A DNA stretch of 64,000 nt from Faucicola sp902506215 (GTDB taxonomy: Bacteria; Pseudomonadota; Gammaproteobacteria; Pseudomonadales; Moraxellaceae). Of the stretch, positions 18,640 through 26,249 are shown piece after piece (positions within the stretch are counted from its first letter, which is position 1; every line of letters starts with the position of its first letter). A model generated the notes under the pieces. The model searched no databases, was not told the origin of the DNA, and saw only the letters and a list, made by a program, of their open reading frames with translations. The translations under genes were made by a program, and so were the position numbers. The stretch spans positions 558,001 through 622,000 of the forward strand of contig CP069437.1 of the NCBI GenBank assembly GCA_016888885.1, in the 5' to 3' direction.

Positions 18640-20292
18640 ATGAACCATGCTGTCATGCATAATTTACCCAATTTTCACCGTAACGCCCTATCTGCTCTCA
18701 CTAGCGCTTTGATATATGGCGCTCTATTGGTCATGCCAACATTGAACGCGCAAGCCGTGACTGCAGCAGCGGCCACAGCTAAAACCAACACAACTAGCAG
18801 CAAAACGACGGTGGAATCTAGTAAAAAATCTAGCACCAAACCTGCAGCGCAAACCACAAGCAAATCAACCAAAGCTATGACAGCAAACAAAACCACCAAC
18901 GCTGCCAAATCAGTCAAAGCTGAAACTAAAGCCAGCGACTCAAAACCTACCACGCAAAAAACAGCAAAAGCTGTCTCCCAAACTGCGCCCGTAGCACCAG
19001 AGGTCGCCAACTCATCAGCCAAGCCAACGCCTGTCGTCACTAGCAGCTCGCAAGATCAGGTTATTGATGGCGTGATTGCTATTGTCAACGACACCCCTAT
19101 TTTACGCAGCCAGTTAGATCGCGCGGTTGCTCAAGCTTCTGCACAGCTTCAAGCGCAAAACAAACCTGTACCACCTGCGCAGCAACTTTATCCGCAAGTA
19201 TTGGATCAGCTAATTACTAAGCAAATCCAACTTGATATCATCAAACGCCAAGGACTGCAGGCTGAGGAGAATGCAGTGAATGCTGCGTTGACCAATTTGG
19301 CACAACAAAATGGGGTCGCAAGCCTTGCCGAATTCCAGCAAAAACTTGACGCCCAGCGCGCAGGTAGTTACCAAGCATTGCGTCAAAAAGTCAGTGAAGA
19401 CTTGGCGATACAAACCTTGCAGCAGCAGCAACTTGCCAGCCGCATCAAAATCTCCGACCAAGATGTCGATAACTTCTTAAAATCACCAGAGAGCAACGCT
19501 TTAGAAAAATCACAATATCGCACCTTACATATTCGCGTGCCTTTTGTAGCCGATGCCACGGGTAAAACCAGCGACAAACAAAAAAAACAAGCGCTGAGCG
19601 TAGCCACCCAAATTGCCAAAAATTTGCAAGCTGAGAATGCCAATATTGAGCAAATCATGACTGACGCGCAAACCAACTATAACGCGCAAATTCAAGGGGG
19701 CGATATGGGCTATCACGTCGCGGCAGAGTTACCGACAGAACTGTCAAAAAACATCACCGCCCTTGAAGTCGGGCAAGTTACCAACCCGATTGCCACGGCA
19801 GAAGGTTATAACGTGATTAAACTCGTCGATAAACGCGGCGGTCAGCAAAAAATCATCGATCAATGGCATACCCGCCATATTTTAATCAGCCCATCGACTG
19901 CCCTACCGGCTGACATGGCAAAACAGCAGATCGACACTATCTATGAAAAACTGCGTCAAGGTGAGGACTTCGCTACCTTAGCAAGCACCTACTCAAAAGA
20001 CCCAGGAAGCGCCAGCAACGGCGGCGATTTGGGCTGGGTCAGTGAAGGTGATATGGTACCAAGCTTTGAAGCAATGATGAAAAAAACGTCGGTAAATGAT
20101 TATTCTGTGCCCTTTCAATCACAATTTGGCTGGCATATTGTTAAAGTCGATGAAAAACGCCAAAAAGATGTGAGTGATGTCTATCGTAAAAACATGGCGC
20201 GTGAAGTCCTATACCAACGTATGGCACCGCAAGCGCTAGACGATTGGATGCAGGAATTAAGAGCGCAAGCTTACGTTAAAATCATGCAATAA
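18640..20292 (+). CDS. surA: Periplasmic chaperone / peptidyl-prolyl isomerase SurA
   Basis: Escorts outer-membrane proteins, including LptD, through the periplasm. The start at 18640 is chosen because AAGGA lies 8 nt upstream and it gives a good signal peptide (predicted cleavage near LNAQA). An unusual Lys/Thr/Ala/Ser-rich linker of about 100 residues then precedes the SurA N-domain, which starts near residue 142 (IDGVIAIVNDTPILRSQLD). Two parvulin domains follow. The second is clear: TRHILISPS through GGDLGWVSEGDMVPSFE. The 550 residues compare with about 430 in E. coli, the excess being the linker. It lies downstream of lptD as in many gammaproteobacteria. Confidence 0.94.
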   Translation: MNHAVMHNLPNFHRNALSALTSALIYGALLVMPTLNAQAVTAAAATAKTNTTSSKTTVESSKKSSTKPAAQTTSKSTKAMTANKTTNAAKSVKAETKASDSKPTTQKTAKAVSQTAPVAPEVANSSAKPTPVVTSSSQDQVIDGVIAIVNDTPILRSQLDRAVAQASAQLQAQNKPVPPAQQLYPQVLDQLITKQIQLDIIKRQGLQAEENAVNAALTNLAQQNGVASLAEFQQKLDAQRAGSYQALRQKVSEDLAIQTLQQQQLASRIKISDQDVDNFLKSPESNALEKSQYRTLHIRVPFVADATGKTSDKQKKQALSVATQIAKNLQAENANIEQIMTDAQTNYNAQIQGGDMGYHVAAELPTELSKNITALEVGQVTNPIATAEGYNVIKLVDKRGGQQKIIDQWHTRHILISPSTALPADMAKQQIDTIYEKLRQGEDFATLASTYSKDPGSASNGGDLGWVSEGDMVPSFEAMMKKTSVNDYSVPFQSQFGWHIVKVDEKRQKDVSDVYRKNMAREVLYQRMAPQALDDWMQELRAQAYVKIMQ

Positions 20293-20304
20293 TTTAGCTT
20301 GCAT

Positions 20305-20340
20305 AAAAAAGGCAGTATGATGAACACACTGCCTTTTTTT
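20305..20340. terminator. Bidirectional terminator between surA and pgeF
   Basis: A 12-bp stem AAAAAAGGCAGT/ACTGCCTTTTTT sits between the convergent genes. Confidence 0.85.
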
Positions 20341-20349
20341 ATGATTGCA

Positions 20350-21276
20350 TTAATCCATAAAAATCAGCGTTGCCATTCTACCTGTTGCAGGCAATTGATG
20401 CTGGTTTTGCCGACGATACGAATAAAATCGTGCATCACCATGGCTATCTAAACCACTTTTATGCACCTGATGTATACCACAAGCCTTGAGCTGTAATGCC
20501 GCTATTGCAGGCAAATCGGCAAAATAGTGACCGAGCTTATCAGCATTTGGCTGAAACAACTGGGTAGCGACAGCCTCAGATACGTTTAACACTGATAACA
20601 CGGCCTCTTTGACACGACTGTCCACTTCATAGCTCGATTGTGCGATGCTAGCGCCTATCCAGGCGTGCCACCCACGAGTGACCTTCTGCATTTCGGCAGG
20701 CGCATTGTCCCCCGCGGCAAAGTCAAACTGGTGTACCATTTTTTGTACGGTCTTTGCAATGATATTTTTATTAAGACCTTGCCAGCCAGCGTGAATCGCC
20801 GCAATCAGCTTGTTATCATCTGCTGCATCGGTGGCTATCATGACGGGTACACAATCTGCCGTCATAACCGCTAAGGCAACGTTTGGTAAACGCGTGATAT
20901 GCGCATCAGCCGATATCGCTGCTGCGCCAATTTTATCGGTAACCTGATAAACGTCGTTACCATGGATTTGATTAAGCCAATGAATGCTGTTTAATGCAGG
21001 ATGATATTGTTGCAAGGATTGCAGCAAATGCGCACGATTTTGATGCACCTGCATGCTATCATCCCCTACATGCAAGCCTAGATTAAATTGACCATACACA
21101 GCATTCAAACTAGACTGCCCCACTGCATCATTGCTTAAATTGCTTAAATTGCTTAAATTGCTTAAATTGCTTGAAATGCTTGACATAAACCCACAGCCAG
21201 ATAGGGTTTGAACCACGGTTACCCCTTGGCTTGGTGGTTGGGTAAGTTCAATCCAGTGTGAGTTGTTATCCGTCAT
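20350..21276 (-). CDS. pgeF: Laccase-domain purine/peptidoglycan-editing protein PgeF (YfiH family)
   Basis: Members are Cu/Zn-binding proteins described as polyphenol oxidases, purine nucleoside-modifying enzymes or peptidoglycan-editing factors. The exact activity here is not shown. The signature stretches are NQIHGNDVYQV, MTADCVPVMIA and IHAGWQGLNK, which supply the family His and Cys ligands. The ATG at 21276 gives 308 residues. The frame is open upstream to 21405, and an ATG at 21384 overlaps the prpF stop by 11 nt, which would add about 36 residues of SPIPK-type repeats. Near residue 36 of the short form the protein carries SNLSNLSNLSNLSN from a 9-bp tandem repeat. Confidence 0.88.
   Translation of the reverse strand: MTDNNSHWIELTQPPSQGVTVVQTLSGCGFMSSISSNLSNLSNLSNLSNDAVGQSSLNAVYGQFNLGLHVGDDSMQVHQNRAHLLQSLQQYHPALNSIHWLNQIHGNDVYQVTDKIGAAAISADAHITRLPNVALAVMTADCVPVMIATDAADDNKLIAAIHAGWQGLNKNIIAKTVQKMVHQFDFAAGDNAPAEMQKVTRGWHAWIGASIAQSSYEVDSRVKEAVLSVLNVSEAVATQLFQPNADKLGHYFADLPAIAALQLKACGIHQVHKSGLDSHGDARFYSYRRQNQHQLPATGRMATLIFMD
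21131..21175. repeat. 9-bp tandem repeat inside pgeF
   Basis: Five units of TTGCTTAAA (the last with one change), with a degenerate sixth copy. It is in frame and encodes repeated Ser-Asn-Leu. Confidence 0.9.
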
Positions 21277-21351
21277 TATTGGGCTCTTAGGTATTGGGGA
21301 CTTAGGTATTGGGGACTTAGTTATTAGGCTCTTAGGTATTGGGCTCTTAGT
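21277..21351. repeat. 15-bp tandem repeat between prpF and pgeF
   Basis: Five contiguous 15-bp units of the type TATTGGGCTCTTAGG end exactly at the pgeF ATG. On the minus strand they are in frame with pgeF and would encode SPIPK repeats if translation begins further upstream. Confidence 0.9.
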
Positions 21352-21373
21352 TGGCTTGTGAATGATTTGTCGA

Positions 21374-22555
21374 TTAAAACGCATCGCCAGGCACATACAC
21401 CTCACCCACCATCAGACGGCGTGCTGAACGGCTCATAGACACTTTTTTGGCTTGCCATTTGCCATCCACTTGCATAGACTCACCCCCGACCAGTAGCGTG
21501 CCTGATGGGTGACCAAAGCGTACTTCAGACAACGCTTTGCCACCTGCCGCTTGGTTGACTAGCGTACCTTTAATGGTCGCTGCAGTGCCAATCGCAACCG
21601 AGGCTGTACCCATCATGGCATGGTGCAGTTGACCCATGCTCATCGCGCGGGCAAGCAAATCAATATCGCCTGCCTTGACTGCTTTGCCACTAGAGGCGGT
21701 ATAATCAGCGGGGGGTGCAACCCAAGCAATTTTTGGGGTATGCTGACGGGTTTGAGCTTCTGTTAACGCTGCAATCAGTCCCATTTTAACTGCGCCATGA
21801 GCACGGATTTTTTCAAGCTTAGCCAAAATTTCTTGGTTGCTGTTGATATCTTTTTGCAGCTCAGCGCCCGTAAAACCTAAGTCTTTGGCATTTAAAAAAA
21901 TCGTTGGGATACCTGCATTGATCATCGTAACGTCAAATTCACCGATTTCAGGTACATTAAGTTTGTCAATCAAGTTGCCCGTCGGGAACATATCGCCATC
22001 GCTATCCACAGGGTCGATAAATTCAATTTTGACTTCGGCTGCTGGGAAAGTCACACCATCTAGCTCAAAATCCCCCGTTTCTTGCACTTGACCATCGGTC
22101 ATAGGTACATGCGCGATGATGGTTTTGCTGATATTTTGCTGCCAAATTCGGACTTCACAAATGCCATTTTGGGGCACTTTACTGGCATCCACCAAGCCAT
22201 TGGCAATCGCAAATGAACCGACTGCAGCGGTTAAGTTTCCACAGTTACCTGACCAATCAATCATCGCTTTGTCAATGGCGACCTGACCGAATAAATAATT
22301 CACATCATGATCGGCAACGTCTGTTTTTGACAAAATCACCACTTTGGAGGTTGATGATGAGCCATTCCCCAAACCGTCAATTTGCTTACCATACGGATCT
22401 GGACTACCAACTACCCGCAGTAAAAAATTATCTCGGGCTTGCCCTGCGGTTTGGCAGCGTTCAGGTAGGTCATCAAGCTTGAAAAAAGTACCTTTTGATG
22501 TACCACCGCGCATATAGGTAGCTTTAACAGCGACTTGTGGGGCAAAATGGGCCAT
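21374..22555 (-). CDS. prpF: 2-methylaconitate cis-trans isomerase PrpF
   Basis: PrpF isomerises the 2-methylaconitate made by AcnD in the 2-methylcitrate cycle for propionate breakdown. The 393 residues have the two-lobed diaminopimelate-epimerase-like fold. The N-terminal signature KATYMRGGTSKGTFF, the DWSGNCGNLTAAVG active-site stretch and MMGTASVAIGTAATIKG are visible. The start at 22555 is favoured by AAGGA 7 nt upstream; the frame extends further but without a site. No prpB, prpC or acnD is in this window, so prpF is separated from its usual operon. Its 3' end may overlap an upstream start for pgeF. Confidence 0.92.
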   Translation of the reverse strand: MAHFAPQVAVKATYMRGGTSKGTFFKLDDLPERCQTAGQARDNFLLRVVGSPDPYGKQIDGLGNGSSSTSKVVILSKTDVADHDVNYLFGQVAIDKAMIDWSGNCGNLTAAVGSFAIANGLVDASKVPQNGICEVRIWQQNISKTIIAHVPMTDGQVQETGDFELDGVTFPAAEVKIEFIDPVDSDGDMFPTGNLIDKLNVPEIGEFDVTMINAGIPTIFLNAKDLGFTGAELQKDINSNQEILAKLEKIRAHGAVKMGLIAALTEAQTRQHTPKIAWVAPPADYTASSGKAVKAGDIDLLARAMSMGQLHHAMMGTASVAIGTAATIKGTLVNQAAGGKALSEVRFGHPSGTLLVGGESMQVDGKWQAKKVSMSRSARRLMVGEVYVPGDAF

Positions 22556-22696
22556 GTTCATATCCTTATGGTGGCAGGTAGAGAATTGACGCATCAATTT
22601 GTTTTATGGTTAGTCACATGACTACATTAAAACATGCTAAAACAAATTGATGACTGGGTGGCATACGTTGAACACGTCATTTAACAGTGGTTTACG

Positions 22697-23719
22697 TTAG
22701 TATTGCTCGTTTTTTTCTTCGATGGTTAATTTGACATTGGTGTCGGTTGGGACTTTTTCATGCGATACTGACTTGGTCGATTTGTCTGTACTTGTGCTAG
22801 CCGCTGACTTAGTAGCGGTTGATTTGCTATCAGCATTTGAGGTGGTTGGCTCAGATTTTTTATCCGATATTTTATCTGCGCTATCTGATTGCGTGTTTTT
22901 CTTGTCTGATGTGTTGGTCACGTCAGTCTTGGTTTTTTCACTGCCTGTTTTTGGTTGTTCTGTGGTTTGTTTTTTGACAGGTTTGGTGGTTGAATTTTGG
23001 CTGTTGTTGGCAGCGACACTGGGTTTGCTAGTCACGGGTGGCAAAACAGCGATAGCGCCTGCCGAAGAACCAATTAAGGGCGTATTAGAGGGCTGGGTCA
23101 GCGTTTGCGCTAATGCCGAATTTGCCATAATCTCACCGACTAGCCCAATCACATCGTCGCCTGTGGTGCTATTGACTTGGTAATTGGTGCCACTGGCTGA
23201 TAGACCAAACCCAACATTGTTTGCCACTAAAGTGCTATTTTGTAGTTGATAACCACGCGACGCGATTTGCTCGGCGGCGACGGGCATTTTTAGACGGGTA
23301 TAAATTTTATCCGCGTTATCGAGCTGCGCTTGAGGCATATTAAATGACACCGTCGCTTGGCATTTACCATTGCTACCATTCACGCTCTCTAGGTTGATTG
23401 CCACTTGCGACAAGCCATTTTGCAAGATAGTCATATCAACCACCGTACCTGCTTGCTGCTGAATGATGTCAGACTGCTTTTTGGCTTGCTGGTCGATGCG
23501 ATTGACCAGATAACTGTGAATGGCATTGGTTGCCTTCTCATTGTTACAGGCAATATCAGACGTTTCAATTGACTTTTGCTCACTGCTTGCAGCACTGCCA
23601 GTTTGCTCGTCTTTTTGCTCATTGCGACTACATCCCACCACGGTTAAGGCAAAACACGCCAACAATAACGGCGTACGCATTTTTTTTGACAACGTATTTT
23701 GTGGGAAAATCATAGACAT
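22697..23719 (-). CDS. Lipoprotein of unknown function with Ser/Thr/Lys-rich tail
   Basis: The 340-residue protein has a type II signal peptide with lipobox LTVVGC at about residues 25-30. A folded region of about 170 residues with two Cys (SDIACNNEKATNAIHSYL and GKCQATVSFNMP) is followed by a low-complexity tail of about 120 residues rich in Ser, Thr, Lys and Asp. I do not recognise the family. The start has AAGGTG upstream. It is divergent from the glycerophosphodiesterase gene and in the same direction as prpF, 141 nt upstream of it. Confidence 0.8.
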   Translation of the reverse strand: MSMIFPQNTLSKKMRTPLLLACFALTVVGCSRNEQKDEQTGSAASSEQKSIETSDIACNNEKATNAIHSYLVNRIDQQAKKQSDIIQQQAGTVVDMTILQNGLSQVAINLESVNGSNGKCQATVSFNMPQAQLDNADKIYTRLKMPVAAEQIASRGYQLQNSTLVANNVGFGLSASGTNYQVNSTTGDDVIGLVGEIMANSALAQTLTQPSNTPLIGSSAGAIAVLPPVTSKPSVAANNSQNSTTKPVKKQTTEQPKTGSEKTKTDVTNTSDKKNTQSDSADKISDKKSEPTTSNADSKSTATKSAASTSTDKSTKSVSHEKVPTDTNVKLTIEEKNEQY

Positions 23720-23866
23720 AAGGCACCTTCACGCAGAATTTATTACCATGCCATTATAAAGCAAAGTTTTGCAAATTGGCTAGTTGTTCACTATTATTTA
23801 TAATAAAATTTAGTTGTCATAATTTTTAGTAGTCATAAAATTTTATTGTCTATTGCGAGCCATCGT

Positions 23867-24754
23867 ATGCGCCATCCAAATCAAACGTATTATTTACTCG
23901 GTCATCGTGCTGCTCGGGCTGAATGGCTAGAGAACTGTCAAGACGGATTTGCCTACGTGCAGCAATTGCAAAAACAGGGTAAGCAGCTTGATGGGGTTGA
24001 ATTTGATGTCCAAATGACCGCCGATGGCAAATTTGTGGTGGTACATGACGAAACCTTAAATCGACTTGCAAAACAACAATCGTGGATTGCTGATAAAACA
24101 TGGGCGGAATTAGACGCCATTGTGCAATCGGACTATGGGCGTTTTTCCCAACGTTTTGAACTAGGGTTTTTAAAACATCACCTATTGTTGCTAGACGATT
24201 TACCACCCTATCTGCAACACTTTTGCCATATTGAACTGGAAATCAAAACCCATGCCAAAACTCATCCAGCCTTGTTGGTTAAAAATCTGCTTAGGCTATT
24301 ATCACAAGAAATATGGCAAGCTTTACCCATCACTTTGACCAGTTTTGATACCGATATTTTGTACCAAATTCAAAACCAACAGCAATTTTTAACGTTTCAC
24401 TTTTCGACAGGCTTATTACTTGAACCCAAAACACTTGAGCCTAAAACACTTGAACCCAACACCACGCTGACAAGCCAAATTGCTTTTTTACCGACGCCTG
24501 ATACAGCGGGTAAAAATTTAATATTGCAAACCTTTAATCGTGCTTGTGCGTTAGGGTGTAGCCAAGTGGGCATTTATTATGCGCTTATTACCCCAGCCCT
24601 GTTGGAAATTGCCAAAATTTATGGCTTAACAGTCAGCGCTTGGACGGTGAATGAAGTTGAGGTGGCAAAACGCTTGATTGAGATGGGCGTCGATTGTGTG
24701 ATTACAGATTATCCTACCCAATTTTTAACCCAATTATATGATTTTAACGTTTAA
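23867..24754 (+). CDS. Glycerophosphodiester phosphodiesterase (GDPD family)
   Basis: Hydrolyses glycerophosphodiesters from phospholipid turnover to sn-glycerol-3-phosphate and an alcohol. There is no signal peptide, so it is probably cytosolic like UgpQ. The TIM-barrel signatures are YLLGHRAARAEWLEN (usually HRG in the family, here HRA), GVEFDVQMTADGKFVVVHDETLNR with the metal-binding Glu/Asp and second His, and a C-terminal SAWTVNEVEVAKRLIEMGVDCVITDYP. The ATG at 23867 is used; a TTG at 23846 is also in frame and neither has a strong ribosome site. A 15-bp repeat inserts LEPKT copies mid-protein. Confidence 0.88.
   Translation: MRHPNQTYYLLGHRAARAEWLENCQDGFAYVQQLQKQGKQLDGVEFDVQMTADGKFVVVHDETLNRLAKQQSWIADKTWAELDAIVQSDYGRFSQRFELGFLKHHLLLLDDLPPYLQHFCHIELEIKTHAKTHPALLVKNLLRLLSQEIWQALPITLTSFDTDILYQIQNQQQFLTFHFSTGLLLEPKTLEPKTLEPNTTLTSQIAFLPTPDTAGKNLILQTFNRACALGCSQVGIYYALITPALLEIAKIYGLTVSAWTVNEVEVAKRLIEMGVDCVITDYPTQFLTQLYDFNV
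24418..24462 (+). repeat. 15-bp tandem repeat in the GDPD gene
   Basis: Three 15-bp units (ACTTGAACCCAAAAC and variants) encode LEPKT-LEPKT-LEPNT in what is likely a surface loop. Confidence 0.9.
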
Positions 24755-24789
24755 ATTGACCCACTAAATTGACCAATAGGGAGATAACC

Positions 24790-25245
24790 ATGAAACTTGC
24801 AGAAGCTTTGTTACGACGTGCTGATATGCAAAAAAAGCTCGCCAGCTTGAAATCGCGCATTGCTGAAAACGTCAAAGTCCAAGACGGCGATACCCCAAGT
24901 GAAAACCCGAATGAACTGTTGCTACAAGCCAATCAAGTCATGAGCGAGCTGTATGCGTTAATCGACCATATCCATCGCACCAATGCCATCGCTGTCATGC
25001 CCGATGGTTCAACCATGCTCAGCACTTTAGTCAAGCGTGATGAACTTGCCGAACGCCATCGCCTGCTGCAAACCGGGATTGATAATGCTAAGACGGAAGG
25101 CGATCGTTATAGCTATCGAGAAATCAAATGGCAAAAGGTGATTGAACCGGTCAAACTGCAAAAACAAGCAGATGACATAGCGGTCAAACTCAGAAATTTA
25201 AATATCCAATTGCAAGCCGCTAATTGGCAGATTGATTTAGTGTAA
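24790..25245 (+). CDS. DIP1984-family protein
   Basis: The 151-residue, largely helical protein begins MKLAEALLRRADMQKKLASLKSR and contains LIDHIHRTNAI and RDELAERHRLLQTGIDNA, the pattern of the DIP1984 family (also called septicolysin-like). The molecular function is unknown. The start at 24790 follows GGGAG by 6 nt. It lies 35 nt after the GDPD gene and may be cotranscribed. Immediately downstream is an independent promoter for a candidate RNA. Confidence 0.85.
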   Translation: MKLAEALLRRADMQKKLASLKSRIAENVKVQDGDTPSENPNELLLQANQVMSELYALIDHIHRTNAIAVMPDGSTMLSTLVKRDELAERHRLLQTGIDNAKTEGDRYSYREIKWQKVIEPVKLQKQADDIAVKLRNLNIQLQAANWQIDLV

Positions 25246-25251
25246 GGTAGT

Positions 25252-25279
25252 TTGAAAAAAGCCTACAATTTGCTATGAT
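25252..25279 (+). promoter_or_regulatory. Near-consensus sigma-70 promoter of the candidate RNA
   Basis: TTGAAA and TATGAT are separated by 16 bp. The expected start, 7 nt after the -10 box, is at about 25286, which coincides with the first base of the RNA's terminal stem. Confidence 0.75.
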
Positions 25280-25285
25280 GGATTT

Positions 25286-25491
25286 GAACATACAGGGCGA
25301 CTATCAGACCTTGTTTGGCGCGCTGTCCACCGAGAGGTTGAAAACAAATCGGGCACAGCTTGCAGGTCTGCGAGCAAGACCATCCTTTTACTCGTCATGC
25401 TCAGCACACCTTACGAATTAAACTCGCTCACAAGGCGACTTTAGACCTGCACTCATTACTACCGGATATTGACTGTATGTTCACCTTTTTT
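25286..25491 (+). ncRNA. Candidate structured non-coding RNA, about 205 nt (6S-like end pairing)
   Basis: No ORF occupies this stretch. The first ten bases GAACATACAG (25286-25295) are the exact reverse complement of CTGTATGTTC (25473-25482), closing the molecule, and a T-run at 25486-25491 can end transcription. Internal complementarities include GCAGGTCT (25362-25369) with AGACCTGC (25443-25450), CCTTGT with ACAAGG, and a GCTGT/ACAGC hairpin. Promoter, 5' stem and U-run make a coherent RNA gene. The size and closed ends resemble 6S RNA, but I cannot match the conserved 6S core, so the class is open. Its 3' end is antisense to the last codons of rnhB. Confidence 0.6.
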
Positions 25492-26181
25492 GTCTAAAAT
25501 CCTCTGTCTGATGGGGGCAAAACTTTTGCGGTGCATGGGCAAAATACCGTAATGCTCTATCGCTTGGATATGGGCGGCGGTGGGATAGCCTTTATGTTGC
25601 TCAATGCCATAATCAGGATACAACTTTGACAACGCCACCATGTCTCGATCACGCGTCACTTTGGCAATCACACTGGCGCCACTGATACACGCATGTTTGC
25701 CGTCCCCTTTCACAATCGCTTGCTCATGCGTAATTTGCTGATAATTGGGCAAGTCAAACAACACGGGCAGTTTATTGCCATCCACCATGATGCTAAAGGT
25801 CGCTGTTGGGTATTGCGCTAACATTTGCGCCATCACGCCTGCCACCGCTTGTTTCATCCCTAGTAATGTCGCTTGTAAGATGTTGAGCTGGTCTATTAAG
25901 CTGGCAGAAATTTTGACAACCTGATGCGCGCTCGCCGTTTGTTCAATCAAGGAAAATAATGCTTCTCGTTTTTTCTCTGACAGTTTTTTGGAGTCAGTTA
26001 GCGCGCTTAGCGGATGATTGTGGTTAATACCTACACTATTAGCCGTGGGTAAATCAGTGCTTAGGCTATCTTCCTTGATAGATAAAATTGCCTTATCGAA
26101 GATGAGCGCACAAACCACCACATCGCCCAATAACGGACCTCGCCCGACCTCATCCACGCCAATAATAAAATGCTTTGTCAT
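25459..26181 (-). CDS. rnhB: Ribonuclease HII
   Basis: Cleaves the RNA strand of RNA-DNA hybrids and single ribonucleotides in DNA. The catalytic start IIGVDEVGRGPLLGDVVVCA supplies the first Asp-Glu pair. DSKKLSEKKRE, the Asp in MVDGNKLPV and SVIAKVTRDRDM follow in the usual order. The 240 residues are longer than E. coli RNase HII (198), with an extra Ser/Asp/Asn-rich loop near 35-55. The 3' end overlaps, in antisense, the terminal stem of the candidate RNA at 25286-25491. It is divergent from purD with a 68-nt gap. Confidence 0.95.
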   Translation of the reverse strand: MTKHFIIGVDEVGRGPLLGDVVVCALIFDKAILSIKEDSLSTDLPTANSVGINHNHPLSALTDSKKLSEKKREALFSLIEQTASAHQVVKISASLIDQLNILQATLLGMKQAVAGVMAQMLAQYPTATFSIMVDGNKLPVLFDLPNYQQITHEQAIVKGDGKHACISGASVIAKVTRDRDMVALSKLYPDYGIEQHKGYPTAAHIQAIEHYGILPMHRKSFAPIRQRILDKKGEHTVNIR

Positions 26182-26249
26182 TTAATTTAGATCCCAAAAT
26201 TTGTTACAATGCCTACGATACAGCTATTTTACATTTTTAAGGAAACAAT

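Noticed and set aside
25286..25491. RNase P RNA, 4.5S RNA or tmRNA as identity of the candidate RNA
   Set aside because: The hallmark stretches (such as GAGGAAAGUCCGGGC of RNase P RNA or the GGAAGGAAGCAG core of 4.5S RNA) are absent and the length does not fit.
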